Part shown: piece after piece, positions 8,584-17,856 of the stretch | Numbering within the stretch: the stretch's first letter is position 1 | Layout of the letters: each line of letters begins with the position of its first letter | DNA from: Curtobacterium citreum | GTDB lineage: Bacteria > Actinomycetota > Actinomycetes > Actinomycetales > Microbacteriaceae | Assembly: GCF_006715175.1 (NCBI RefSeq) | Contig: NZ_VFMQ01000001.1 | Location: 186,001 to 250,000 of the forward strand | Direction of reading: 5' to 3' | DNA length: 64,000 nt | Program-made: the position numbers and the translations under genes | Notes under the pieces: generated by a model | The model's database searches: none | Told to the model about the DNA's origin: nothing | What the model saw: the letters and a program-made list of their open reading frames with translations, nothing else

Positions 8584-10755
8584 TCACGCGTTCGAGCGGA
8601 TGAGGTGTCGGGTTGGAATGTCGTCGTAGTCGCCGTCGTCGAGGTCGTCGAGGATCCCGGCGTAGTAGGTGTCGGGGTCAGGCTCGGATTCGAGATCGAA
8701 GTCGGTGCCGTCGAGGTCCGGTTCGATGGGGTCGTCGCTGAGGTCCACCTCCTTCTCAGGGACCTCGACGACGTCCGTATCTGTCTGCGGATCAGCGAGG
8801 TAGTTGATGACTGCGCCGGGGCTGGGGCGGTTCGGGTCTTCAGTGAGGGCGCGCATGAACATGTCCATGCGGGTTGCGAGGGTGCGGGCGCGTCCGTCTT
8901 CCGGAAGTTGGGTTCGCCAGCGGTGCAGGATCGAACGCAGCTCCTTGTCGAAGTCCCGGACCCATCCGTCCTCGTTGAGCTTGCGGCGTGTCCAGTCGGC
9001 GGCTTCGAAGCTGAATGGTTGGTCGTCCTGCGTTCGGAGCACCCAGGGGATCTCGTGCCATGCGCCGTCCGGTGCTTCGAAGTAGATTTGCCGGGCGTCG
9101 CCGGGTTCGTAGTGGAAGCGCCACTTGCCGCCGTGTTCTGGTCCTGACACCCCTTCGTATTCAGCGAGGATCGGGGCGTCGTACACGAGGCCGCGGAGGC
9201 TTACGCCTTTCGCGCCGATGGTGCGGCCGGCGGAGGGGAGGATGCGCAGCCACAGCTTGGGGTCGGTGTGCGCCACGATCATCCCGGCGCGCTCGATGCC
9301 GGCGCAGTACATCTCGTAGGGGCTTGCTCCGGACTTCATGGAGCCCGGAAGTCGGAGTCCGCGGTGGGGTCGTAGGTGGTACACCCGTGCGATCCACTCT
9401 CCGATGATGTCGGCCGCCTCGTCGGTGAAGAGGACTGCGTCTTGATCGACGTCAAGTCCTCGTCCATCGACTGATCCGGACGTGTGCGCGGGGAGGAACT
9501 GGAGCAGGCCCGTGTTCAACGTGCCCCAGAAACGCTCCATCTTCGGCTTCTCGACGCCTCGGTAGGGTCGGGTTGGCTCAAGACCGATGCCGAGCTTGGC
9601 GCAGATGTAGGTGATGTGGTGGCTGGCGAACGGGGCGCCGTTGTCGATGACGATCTTCTCCGGCAGGATCGTCGGCGCCTTCGGCTTCGTCGCTTTGAAC
9701 GGCAGTTGCAGCGTCCCGGGGACGCCGTGGTACGGCCATTCCGCCAGCTCGCCCCACTCTGGCCTGATCGGTTGCGGGCGCAGGGTTTGCGCGATGACGG
9801 CAGCAACGTCCTCCTGCCGGGTTGTCTCTCGGAGCAGGAATCCGAGGATGCAACCGGTGTACTCGTCGATTGCGGCGACCATCTCGGGGCGGAAGCGACG
9901 GCCGGTGAGCCGGTCGATGCACATCACGTCGAGGATCGTCGCGTCCATCTGCACGCGCTCGCCAGGCCTGGAGGCGCGCCTGGTGTAGTCGTATCTGCCA
10001 CGGGGCCGGTTCGCGTGTGAACTCTTCGTCTTGTTGCTCAGCCCGATGGCGGGCCCTGCGCCGAGGGCTTCGAGCAGTCGGTAGCACGTTGCCCGGGAGG
10101 GCATCTTTTTGCGCCACTCGATCTCTGGGAACTCGGTTTCGAGCGCGGCGACGGCTTCGCTGAGCAGGTAGGAGCCGGTCTTCCGTGACTGTCCGGGCTG
10201 GCTCGCCAGGTCGATCTGCGTCCGAAGGGCGTCCTTGATTCGTGCGTCAACGCTCTTGAACCACTGCTGCGGCTTCAGTAGGCGGGCGTCGACGAGTCCA
10301 TAGTCGCCCTCGTTCTGGATGCCCTCGATACGGCGCTCGACCGTGCGGGTGCTCTTCTTCACCTCCTTCGCTTTCGCATGGATGCGCTGGCCAAGCGGGC
10401 GTACGGGGTCGTACTTCTCCCGTGGCTCCCCTGGAAGCCGCGCGTCGGCGCTGCCGGACTGGTAGCCCGTGAGGACTTCGTTGATGTGTGGCCGCCAGAA
10501 ATCGACCTGTTCAGCGGCCTTGCGAGCCTGTTCGGGCGGCAGGAGGTCAAACTCGAGCGGTGATCGCCACGGCGCCTCGCGCGGGGCCGTCTCGACACCG
10601 ACGAACTCGCTGTCGTTGAGAATATCGACGAGCCGGTCCTCCTTGACGCGGCCGCGTGCGTTCTGAAGGCGGACTCGGGGTCCGATGGACGTCACCGTCC
10701 ATCGCTTGCCGTGGCGGTTGATCTTTGATCCGTTGCGGAAGCTGAAGGTGGACAT
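8584..10755 (-). CDS. tnsB: TnsB/TniA-like DDE transposase
   Basis: 723 residues. The rve integrase core has catalytic D271 (VQMDATILD), D371 (VIDNGAPF) and E407 (PKMERFWG), giving the canonical DD(35)E spacing. An N-terminal DNA-binding region and a Mu-type C-terminal beta-barrel region flank it. TnsB/TniA proteins bind the transposon ends and carry out 3' strand cleavage and joining. The acidic C-terminal tail (many D/E over the last 60 residues) is where TnsB proteins contact TnsC. The ATG has AAAGGAG about 11 nt upstream. The gene appears intact. Confidence 0.9.
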   Translation of the reverse strand: MSTFSFRNGSKINRHGKRWTVTSIGPRVRLQNARGRVKEDRLVDILNDSEFVGVETAPREAPWRSPLEFDLLPPEQARKAAEQVDFWRPHINEVLTGYQSGSADARLPGEPREKYDPVRPLGQRIHAKAKEVKKSTRTVERRIEGIQNEGDYGLVDARLLKPQQWFKSVDARIKDALRTQIDLASQPGQSRKTGSYLLSEAVAALETEFPEIEWRKKMPSRATCYRLLEALGAGPAIGLSNKTKSSHANRPRGRYDYTRRASRPGERVQMDATILDVMCIDRLTGRRFRPEMVAAIDEYTGCILGFLLRETTRQEDVAAVIAQTLRPQPIRPEWGELAEWPYHGVPGTLQLPFKATKPKAPTILPEKIVIDNGAPFASHHITYICAKLGIGLEPTRPYRGVEKPKMERFWGTLNTGLLQFLPAHTSGSVDGRGLDVDQDAVLFTDEAADIIGEWIARVYHLRPHRGLRLPGSMKSGASPYEMYCAGIERAGMIVAHTDPKLWLRILPSAGRTIGAKGVSLRGLVYDAPILAEYEGVSGPEHGGKWRFHYEPGDARQIYFEAPDGAWHEIPWVLRTQDDQPFSFEAADWTRRKLNEDGWVRDFDKELRSILHRWRTQLPEDGRARTLATRMDMFMRALTEDPNRPSPGAVINYLADPQTDTDVVEVPEKEVDLSDDPIEPDLDGTDFDLESEPDPDTYYAGILDDLDDGDYDDIPTRHLIRSNA

Positions 10756-10869
10756 GAGGGTGGTACTCCTTTTGGGTATGCGGCAGCTCGCCCTGCTGGG
10801 CAGGAGAGGGCGCCGTTGAGAGGTGTGAGGGGTAGGAGAACGCCGACGGTTGCAGCGTTCTCCTGACGC

Positions 10870-11733
10870 TTACGAGCGAGCCAGAGGCGAGAGTGTGCCG
10901 AGGGAGCGGCGTAGGTCGGTCCGGAACGCCGAGTTCCACAGCAGATTGCGGATCGACGCGCGTATCACAGCTTGCGGAAGGTCGGAGGACAGGCGTCGTT
11001 CAAGAGACCCGATGGTGTCGCCGGGCCTCCAAGCGTTGAACACCTGGGCCCGGGGATAGTGCGACATCCACTGCTCGACACGAGCACCCGCGATGTACCG
11101 GAGGTTTCGGACCACCAGCCTCGGCGCGCCGACATACTCCTCATGCACGAAGCCATTCGGGGCGATCGTGTGCTCGACCCAGTCGTGGAGGTCCCGGACA
11201 TCGACGTCATGGATCCGACTTTCCGGCTTCACGTTCACGATTCGCACGCTCCCGTCACGGCAGAGGAGTGCGAAATCGGGTGTGTGCTTCCGCATTTTGC
11301 CGTCGACCAGCCCCCAGAGGCTGAAGGGCTGTGCTCGAATGCCGAGGACGAGCGGATCGAAGTCCGCGAAGTAGAGGAACTCTTCTTCGAGCTGTGACTC
11401 GTACTGCACGAGGTCCCGGTTCGTACTGGAGAAGAACGTGCCTGGCTTGTTGGGCATGTCCGAGTGTCGGCCTGGACGCCGCACCGGGGAGCTGGCGGCG
11501 ATGACATCCCCCGTCAGTTCGACTAGATCAAGCACCCGTGGCGAGCCGTCAATGAGGACCGTGACCCTGACCCCGGCGCGGAGCTGCGACTTCAGTAGCC
11601 GCGCGTCCGGCGGACCGAACCAGGGCTTCAAAAAGGTGGCGATCTGAGCGCTACGCCCATCGCCATGGGCATACGAGTGTTGACTGGCAGGGGCGCGAAA
11701 ATCTCGGATGAATGGTTGCTCATCCGACGTCAC
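10870..11733 (-). CDS. tnsA: TnsA-like PD-(D/E)XK endonuclease
   Basis: 287 residues from a GTG at 11733 with GGAAGG about 8 nt upstream; a longer reading to 11862 is possible but has no such site. The nuclease signature is QLEEEFLYFADFD (acidic helix), then KHTPDFALL (D about 153) and VRIVNVKPE (K about 169), as in TnsA. TnsA cleaves the 5' strand at transposon ends, converting replicative transposition to cut-and-paste. It is first in the tns run, 114 nt before tnsB. Sequence is divergent from classical TnsA, so the assignment rests on motif plus position. Confidence 0.78.
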   Translation of the reverse strand: MTSDEQPFIRDFRAPASQHSYAHGDGRSAQIATFLKPWFGPPDARLLKSQLRAGVRVTVLIDGSPRVLDLVELTGDVIAASSPVRRPGRHSDMPNKPGTFFSSTNRDLVQYESQLEEEFLYFADFDPLVLGIRAQPFSLWGLVDGKMRKHTPDFALLCRDGSVRIVNVKPESRIHDVDVRDLHDWVEHTIAPNGFVHEEYVGAPRLVVRNLRYIAGARVEQWMSHYPRAQVFNAWRPGDTIGSLERRLSSDLPQAVIRASIRNLLWNSAFRTDLRRSLGTLSPLARS

Positions 11734-12205
11734 GACGGTATCCTTCCAGATGATCCGGTCCAAGGATCTGGAGGACGCCCGGTAGTGAGAAGTCCGAATT
11801 CTCACCGGGCGTTTCTTCGTTCGCGCACTGTTGTTCCCTGCCGCCGAGGGGCGGCGCTGCATGTAAGTTCTCCTCCGTGTCGGAAGCCGCGCGTTGCAGT
11901 CCGAATGCGACGCGCGGCTATGTGCGTCTTTCGTGATTCGACATTAGCACGGCGCGCCTATCACAGCCACCCCAATCACATGAGAAAATTGGACTCAGTC
12001 CCAAATCTATCGCTTCAGGTTTGCCATTTTCACTACTTTCGGCAGAGATTTCAGATAGTCGCAATAGCTACATTAAGAATAGCGGACGGCTCGGTGTTCC
12101 GCAGTACTCGCCACAACGTTGCGTATTGCAATGACACCTTCTTCAGCTCGCGCTCCGATCCTCCGCCAATGGCGTCCGTCTCAATCCATCGCGGGTACGG
12201 CCCGG
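11734..12205. other. Intergenic, relatively AT-rich; candidate transposon right end
   Basis: No supported gene. The part from about 11,980 to 12,140 is clearly richer in A+T than the surroundings, as is common for transposase-binding ends. AATAGC occurs twice 15 bp apart (12063 and 12078). I did not find a convincing set of 20-bp TnsB-type repeats or a terminal TGT, so the end is not placed. Confidence 0.35.
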
Positions 12206-12439
12206 CTAGGAACTCGTTCCCCGGCGCCGGTCACGTTCCTGCCGAATCCACTTGAACAAGGTGTTCGGAGACTCGTGGACCTCGTCCGCGACGTGCCGTA
12301 CTGACACACCAGTCAGGTGCAGATCGAGGAGCAGCTTCCGGTATCGGGCGGCGACAGCGTCGCGCTCGGCAGCGGTCGCCTCGATCTCAGCAATGATGCG
12401 GCGTTGGCGTTCGTCGAGGGGCTTGCGGTACTGCGGCAT
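12206..12439 (-). CDS. Small helix-turn-helix protein
   Basis: 77 residues from the ATG at 12439, which has an excellent ribosome site (AAGGAG, 5 nt spacing). The first half is a charged helix (ERQRRIIAEIEATAAERDAV). The second half reads as a helix-turn-helix (GVSVRHVADEVHESPNTLFK followed by WIRQERDRRRG), like the small HTH of resolvases and transposase accessory proteins. It is upstream of tnsA on the same strand, with a palindrome just before its own start. An inferred role is autoregulation or control of the tns genes. Confidence 0.65.
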   Translation of the reverse strand: MPQYRKPLDERQRRIIAEIEATAAERDAVAARYRKLLLDLHLTGVSVRHVADEVHESPNTLFKWIRQERDRRRGTSS

Positions 12440-12474
12440 GACTCGCTCCTTGGGTCGCTTCGTGATCCGCCGGG

Positions 12475-12503
12475 GTTGCCACGCCCTGGAAGGGCATGGC
12501 AAC
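12475..12503. promoter_or_regulatory. Palindrome upstream of HTH gene, candidate operator
   Basis: Two 12-bp arms (GTTGCCACGCCC and GGGCATGGCAAC) with one mismatch flank a 5-bp centre, 36 nt upstream of the HTH start. A second dyad (ATCCG/CGGAT) follows at about 12505-12530. The position fits an autoregulatory operator; a transcribed hairpin is the alternative. Confidence 0.45.
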
Positions 12504-13085
12504 ATCCGGACTGGCGGATGCCATCCGAAACTCCAGAGAGTGCCGCCCGAACGCGACTCGGGCCCATGTTGATCCCGCGGACGAGCTTGTGCTCGGTCCG
12601 CTAGTTGTCGATGCAGCGTAGGCCGAGACATCGGAGAGTCTCAAGATGATGGCGCCGAGGTCGTAGGTTCGCTCGACGAGGCCCAGAACACGGAGCCTCG
12701 GCGGTGCTCGCGTAGGGCCCTCACGGCGCCGGCATCTGCAGGTCCGGGCAGGCTGGGACCTGCCCCAGAAGCCGAGTCGATCTTGTTCCCCGGCCACTGA
12801 AGAAGGCTCGCTCGACGCAGCTGAATTGCCGAGGTCTCAATCGCCGCCGATTTGCTGTTCCTCGGGCTGCAGCGACGCCGTCGCGAAACCGATGACCTCT
12901 AACCGGTGACTGTTCGCCGTCAGGCCAGCCCCCCCATCTGTACCGCAAGCCGGCGGCTGTAGCTGGCGGGATGAGACCTGCACGAGATGATCGGTAGTAC
13001 AGAGAGGCCATCCCCGCGCGGTATCGGCCGGGCGCGCCGCGGCAGGGCACCATCTGTACGGCCGGAGTCGTTGGGGCCACTGGTG
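12504..13085. other. Region without supported gene
   Basis: Open frames on both strands are present but have no recognisable domain, poor starts and Arg/Pro-rich shadow composition. Together with the recombinase remnant at its right end, this is most simply decayed mobile-element DNA. Confidence 0.4.
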
Positions 13086-13199
13086 CTAGAGCACAGTCGG
13101 ATCTTGGCTGAGTCCGTTACCGACAAGGGCATCCTCGACCGTCGTAATACGACAACGGAAGACGCTGACGGAACGACGCCACGAGGCCTCCTGCGGCAG

Positions 13200-13403
13200 A
13201 TCGCTGCATGGTGCCGGGAACTGCAGTTCCCGGTCTTGAACCCGCCCCATCGAACGCGTAGACATCGTCGTCGTCGGACCACTGCGCAACGTCGAAGCCG
13301 AGGTTTGCGGTGCGGGCGAGGCTGTCTTCTTCGCTGGCCTCCCGGCCCGCAGGCCGGCACGGGCCTGCGAGATTCGCAGATACACCGCCGCCTGCTCCGT
13401 CAA
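13200..13403 (-). pseudogene. Serine recombinase N-terminal remnant, frameshifted
   Basis: From a TTG at 13403 one frame reads TEQAAVYLRISQARAG, the typical start of serine recombinases (the S in LRIS is the catalytic nucleophile position). The match then continues in the next frame as EEDSLARTANLGFDVAQW followed by SDDDDVYAFDG and RPG. That corresponds to the conserved Q-E-x-D-C...G-x-x-V...D-N-D-V-S-A-x...R-P-G region. At least one frameshift is needed, and nothing recognisable follows. It looks like the 5' end of a dead resolvase or large serine integrase. Confidence 0.55.
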
Positions 13404-13592
13404 CGCGCTTCCACATCCTTACTCAGGTTAGGATGGCGACGATCTCCATGGCCCTCTTCGGTGCTCTCAGCATGACATGAGAAATGCTGAATCGGCGGCC
13501 GGCGTGACGGATGCGAGATCATGGACACAGACGGGTCTGTAACGGCCGGTCTTCTCTTCTCGGCGCCGGGGGCGCGGACAGGCTGGGACACT

Positions 13593-15509
13593 ATGAAGAT
13601 CGTTACTTTGAGGCTGAGCAACTTCCAGTCATTCGGTCCGGAACCGACGGCGATCGACCTGTCCGATCTCACCTACGTGCTAGGACCAAACGGGGCGGGC
13701 AAGACCGCAGTTCTTGAGGCGTTATCCAGGCTCTTCAGCCCAGTCGCGGCGCAGCGAGCGATTCGCCTCACTGACTTCCATGCACCCTACAGTTCTGCGG
13801 CCAACACGAACAACGAACCGTCGACGTTGTGGCTTGAGGTCGATATCGCGTTGCCGGAGAGCGGCGACGATGGGCAGCACGCATCAGTGCCTCCGAACTT
13901 CGCCCACATGCGAATCGCAACCGAGAACGACATTCCGCAGGTGCGGGTGCGCCTGACCGCCACCCTTGCCCCGGATCTAGTAGTGGACGAGAGGATCGAA
14001 TACGTCCTGGAGTTCGACGAGTCGGGGAACCCGGTGAAGACCGAGTCGATGTCTCGCTACGACCGGGGCCACATCGAGGTGCACTACCTTCCGGCACGCC
14101 GCGACCCGAGCGACCATATCGCTTACACGACATCATCACTGATCGGACGGACGCTACGCGCCGCCGACTGGACCGCGGAACGCATCAAGCTCAACAAGCT
14201 GAGTGACAAAATCACCAAGACCTTGACATCGAACGCGGCAGTCGCGAGCATCGGCGTCAATCTCTCCACTGAGTGGCAAGGGCTACACACAGGTTCCTTC
14301 TTCGCCGACCCGGGGATCGCGTTCGGCAGAGGCGAACTCGAGGGAGTATTGCGTCAGCTCACCGTCACGTTCAGCCCTTCCCACGACGGAGCAGCGTTGC
14401 CGTTCGAACGGCTCTCGGATGGGCAAAAGTCGCTGCTGTACATCTCTCTGGTGCTGTCCTGGCAGGTGCTCGCGCGCCGCGTTCTCGCCGGTGAGGAGCG
14501 CTCACTGGACCCGGACAAGCTGCGACCGCCAGTGCACACTGTGATCGCTCTGGAAGAGCCTGAGAACAGCCTTGCCCCGCAGTATTTGGGGCGCATCGTC
14601 CGCCAACTGCGCGGTGCGTGTGAAGAAGGCGACGTGCAGAGCGTGATCGCCACGCACGCGCCGGCACTATTGCGACGAGTCGACCCAGAGGCCATCCGCT
14701 TCCTGCGACTCAACAGCGATCGGCAAAGCACGGTGCATCGTGTCGTACTTCCCGACAGCAGTGAGGAGGCGTCGAAGTACGTGCAAGAAGCCGTCAAGGC
14801 GTACCCCGAGCTGTACTTCTCCCGTCTTGTCGTGTTGGGCGAGGGCGCTAGCGAGCAGGTCGTCATTCCGCGTGTTCTGGCCGCCGCTGGCGTCGCTGAA
14901 GATGACGCGTCCGTCTCAGTCGTCCCGCTCGGCGGGCGACATGTGAATCATTTTTGGCGTCTCCTGAACGAACTCCACATCCCGCACGTCACATTGCTGG
15001 ACCTGGACAGCGGTCGATACCAGGGCGGTTGGGGCCGTGTTCGCTACGCAGCGAATCAGATGAACAAGGTAAATCCGACCTTCAAGCCGGAACGCATCGA
15101 CAAGCTACCGACGTGGGACGCCGACGGGAATTTCCCCGAGTTCGCCGAAGGGAAGAACGCCGTCTTTGCTTTGGAAGGAAAAGGTGTGTTCTTTTCTGCG
15201 CCGGTCGACCTGGATCTGATGATGTTGAGAGCATTCCCGGACGAGTACGACGTGAAGCCCAGCACGCCGGACGAGAAAGCAATTGTCGCGGTACTCGGGA
15301 AAAAGCACGTTAACGACGAGAAGCTCGGCGACGACGTACTTGCCCTGTTCGATGACTACCATTCAAAGTTTGACCTGCGCAGCAAGCCGGCCACTCACTT
15401 AACCGCGCTTGCCTCTCTAGATGATGAGGTCCTCAAGGAGAAACTGCCCGGCGTGCTGAGTAGGCTTGTGGCGCATGTGCAGGCCAGGCTGACGGAGCTG
15501 CCCGAGTGA
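13593..15509 (+). CDS. gajA: GajA: OLD-family ATP-dependent nuclease of Gabija
   Basis: 638 residues from the ATG at 13593. It is chosen over an ATG at 13521 because OLD-family proteins begin MKI-x-x-L-x-L-x-N-F as here. The ABC-type ATPase has Walker A GPNGAGKT (31-38), signature ERLSDGQKS (about 271), Walker B VIALEEPEN (about 318) and a switch His in ATHAPALL. The C-terminal TOPRIM domain has the catalytic Glu in VVLGEGASEQ (about 415) and the Asp motif in LLDLDSG (about 470). In Gabija, GajA is a DNA-nicking endonuclease restrained by nucleotides. Its stop overlaps the gajB start. Intact. Confidence 0.85.
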   Translation: MKIVTLRLSNFQSFGPEPTAIDLSDLTYVLGPNGAGKTAVLEALSRLFSPVAAQRAIRLTDFHAPYSSAANTNNEPSTLWLEVDIALPESGDDGQHASVPPNFAHMRIATENDIPQVRVRLTATLAPDLVVDERIEYVLEFDESGNPVKTESMSRYDRGHIEVHYLPARRDPSDHIAYTTSSLIGRTLRAADWTAERIKLNKLSDKITKTLTSNAAVASIGVNLSTEWQGLHTGSFFADPGIAFGRGELEGVLRQLTVTFSPSHDGAALPFERLSDGQKSLLYISLVLSWQVLARRVLAGEERSLDPDKLRPPVHTVIALEEPENSLAPQYLGRIVRQLRGACEEGDVQSVIATHAPALLRRVDPEAIRFLRLNSDRQSTVHRVVLPDSSEEASKYVQEAVKAYPELYFSRLVVLGEGASEQVVIPRVLAAAGVAEDDASVSVVPLGGRHVNHFWRLLNELHIPHVTLLDLDSGRYQGGWGRVRYAANQMNKVNPTFKPERIDKLPTWDADGNFPEFAEGKNAVFALEGKGVFFSAPVDLDLMMLRAFPDEYDVKPSTPDEKAIVAVLGKKHVNDEKLGDDVLALFDDYHSKFDLRSKPATHLTALASLDDEVLKEKLPGVLSRLVAHVQARLTELPE

Positions 15510-17164
15510 TCGAGCCAGATGACTGGACACCCGTCGACGGGAAGCAGCTGGAACGCAACGCCCTAACGGCAGTAAAGATCGAGACCGGGAGCGTTGTCGT
15601 AGCAGCTGGTCCGGGCGCGGGCAAAACCGAGCTGTTAGCACAGCGAGCGGACTTCCTTTTCCGCACCGGCGCCTGCCCCTACCCGCGCCGGATTCTCGCG
15701 GTGTCGTTCAAGGTCGATGCGGCGAGGAATCTGCGTGACCGAGTGCGCCTGCGTTCAGGCGCCCGCTACGCAGCAAGGTTCGACAGTTTCACGTTCCACG
15801 CGTTCGCGAAGCGAATCATCGACAACTATCGGCCCGCCTTGACTGGCCGAGACGCTCTGAACCCCGATTATCGGGTCGACCCAAACATGCGGATCGAACG
15901 TGAGCAGATCACGTTCGCGGACATGGTGTCCCTCGCGCTCGACATCGTCGAGAAGAACCCGTATGCGCGAGGCGGGATACGTCAGACATACAGTCACGTC
16001 TTCTTCGACGAGTTCCAGGACGCCACTGATGCCCAGTACGAACTCATCAAGGCCACTTTCGGTGACTCAACTGCGCTTCTCACCGCGGTTGGGGATGTTA
16101 AACAACGCATCATGGCGTTCGCGGGCGCTCTAGACGGCATTCTGCAAACGTTCGCCGACGACTTCAATGCGGTCTCTCTGCCGCTGTACCAAAACTTTCG
16201 GTCCGCGCCTCGGCTGCGGCGCATGCAAAACCGGATGATCGCCGACATGGACCCCGGGGCGACCAGCGACCTGGAGAGCCTCGCTGGTGGCGACGGCGTC
16301 GTCGACACCTGCGGCTTTCAGTCCGATGTTGAGGAAGCCGATTTCATCGCCGACCTAGTGCAGGAACGTCTCGATGCCGGCACCCCGCGATCCGAAGTGG
16401 CGATCCTGATCCGGCAACAACCTCACCTGCTCGGCTCCACCCTCTTCAATGCGCTCACGGCACGTGGCATCCCCTTCCGCAATGAGCAGAAAGAACAGGA
16501 CCTCGCTGCCGAACCCGCTGCAGCGCTACTCTTCAACTTCATCCGCGTGGTTGCCGAGGACCGTCAGCCCGCCGCCTACGGAGAGCTGATGCGCGTCGCC
16601 TCCCGCTCCCACGCCTCCGAGGAGGAGGCCCTCCGCTTCGACCGTCAACTCAAGAGACTCCTCCAGGACGCTCGTTCAGCGCTACAGGCCGCGCCGGAAC
16701 TCGGCGCTGATCTAGATTTCTGGCGGGAGTGGACGGACAAGCTCATGTCCCAGGTGACCCGCCCGGTCCTGCTGGCACTGTCAGCCGGTTACTCCCAAGG
16801 TTCCCGATTCGACGACCTGGTCGCACAGGCGTTCGACGCTTTCGAGGCCGCGCTGAGTCTCAACCCAGATCCGTCCCAAGCGATTCAGCACCTCTCGGAT
16901 GTAGACGCTATTCGCATACTGACGATCCACAAATGCAAGGGACTCGAGTTCGACCACGTCATCATTCTCGGCGTCGAGAACGAGACGTTCTGGGGCGAGC
17001 CCGATCGGGCCATGGCAGAGTTCTTCGTCGGCGTCTCACGCGCCAAACACCGACTCACACTCACCTGGGCAGAGCACCGAGATCGTCCGGACGGACACAG
17101 CGGACGCTGGAACACAGCCCGAACGGCTCAGGAAACCTACCTGGCCTACGCACTCGACGAGTAG
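15506..17164 (+). CDS. gajB: GajB: UvrD/Rep-like SF1 helicase of Gabija
   Basis: 552 residues from a GTG that overlaps the gajA stop (GTGA). SF1 helicase motifs appear in order: AAGPGAGKTELL (motif I), FHAFAKRII, FFDEFQDATDAQ (motif II), AVGDVKQRIMAF (III), YQNFRSAPRL (IV), LTIHKCKGLEFDHVI (V) and FVGVSRAKHRL (VI). GajB acts with GajA in anti-phage Gabija, probably sensing and unwinding DNA termini and activating GajA. The overlapping OLD-TOPRIM plus UvrD pair is the defining Gabija architecture. Intact. A RecB-like repair role without GajA is unlikely here. Confidence 0.87.
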   Translation: MIEPDDWTPVDGKQLERNALTAVKIETGSVVVAAGPGAGKTELLAQRADFLFRTGACPYPRRILAVSFKVDAARNLRDRVRLRSGARYAARFDSFTFHAFAKRIIDNYRPALTGRDALNPDYRVDPNMRIEREQITFADMVSLALDIVEKNPYARGGIRQTYSHVFFDEFQDATDAQYELIKATFGDSTALLTAVGDVKQRIMAFAGALDGILQTFADDFNAVSLPLYQNFRSAPRLRRMQNRMIADMDPGATSDLESLAGGDGVVDTCGFQSDVEEADFIADLVQERLDAGTPRSEVAILIRQQPHLLGSTLFNALTARGIPFRNEQKEQDLAAEPAAALLFNFIRVVAEDRQPAAYGELMRVASRSHASEEEALRFDRQLKRLLQDARSALQAAPELGADLDFWREWTDKLMSQVTRPVLLALSAGYSQGSRFDDLVAQAFDAFEAALSLNPDPSQAIQHLSDVDAIRILTIHKCKGLEFDHVIILGVENETFWGEPDRAMAEFFVGVSRAKHRLTLTWAEHRDRPDGHSGRWNTARTAQETYLAYALDE

Positions 17165-17856
17165 CGCGACCTAGGTACGGGGTCCGCGCCAGACGCCCTT
17201 CCTCGGACCTAGGGCCGGCCTCACCTGCGGAGTGACGCTCGATGGAGATTGATGCCTCTGACATCATCACGACATTGCGGAGAACGGTCACCCAGCAACA
17301 TCGACCCGCACCCCTCCTTCGCCGGCGCCGCGAGCTTGATGAGCGTGTTCACCGTTCGACGGCCGGTACAGAAGGCTAGTACTCGCTTCGCGGGCGAGCC
17401 GCACGCGGCCCGCCCGCACGCTGCGGAGAGCGCGTGGAGGACAACGCGGTTGCTGAGGTCAACCAGAGGGTGCCAGGTTGGCGGCCTTGAGCGCGCTCGG
17501 TGCCATGGATGTTCCGGGGGTGGCAACGACCGCGCGTGCGGTGACCTCCTCGTCGAAGCCGTCATCGTCCTATCGATAGAAGCGCACCACATGGGCATAC
17601 TTCTCCCTGATCCCAGGCGCACTCAATTTAGTAGTCGCGCTGCTGCGACTGTCGGATCGGCTAGTCGTGCAATATGCAGAGCAAGTCCACTTGATCTCGC
17701 CCCCTGGTCCGTTCACGGGGCGAGCGCGCCATGCGGGTGTAGGTTCCGCGTGGCGCCGTCGCTGTTGCAGGGCTTTCCGTGCGTTTTGACACGATTTGCG
17801 CTGCGGGCTGTCGCCTGTCGGCTGTCGGCGGAAGACGGCGCTTTCCTACTGTCTGT
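17165..17856. other. Intergenic, no gene seen
   Basis: This lies between gajB and the convergent 500-residue gene. Long frames exist but look like shadows (Arg/Ser-rich, poor starts). I found no tRNA fragment, terminator pair or clear direct repeat. It could contain a former element boundary. Confidence 0.4.

Noticed and set aside
5439-11733. Possibility that the tns genes are a CRISPR-associated transposon.
   Set aside because: No Cas genes or repeat-spacer array are present in the window and TniQ is of the long type.
12022-12032. TGCCATTTTCA resembles the start of Tn402/Tn5053-type terminal repeats.
   Set aside because: Orientation points away from the tns genes and only 11 bases match; no partner repeat was found.
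12721-13080. 119-residue minus-strand frame in the gap left of Gabija.
   Set aside because: No domain, no ribosome site and shadow-like composition.
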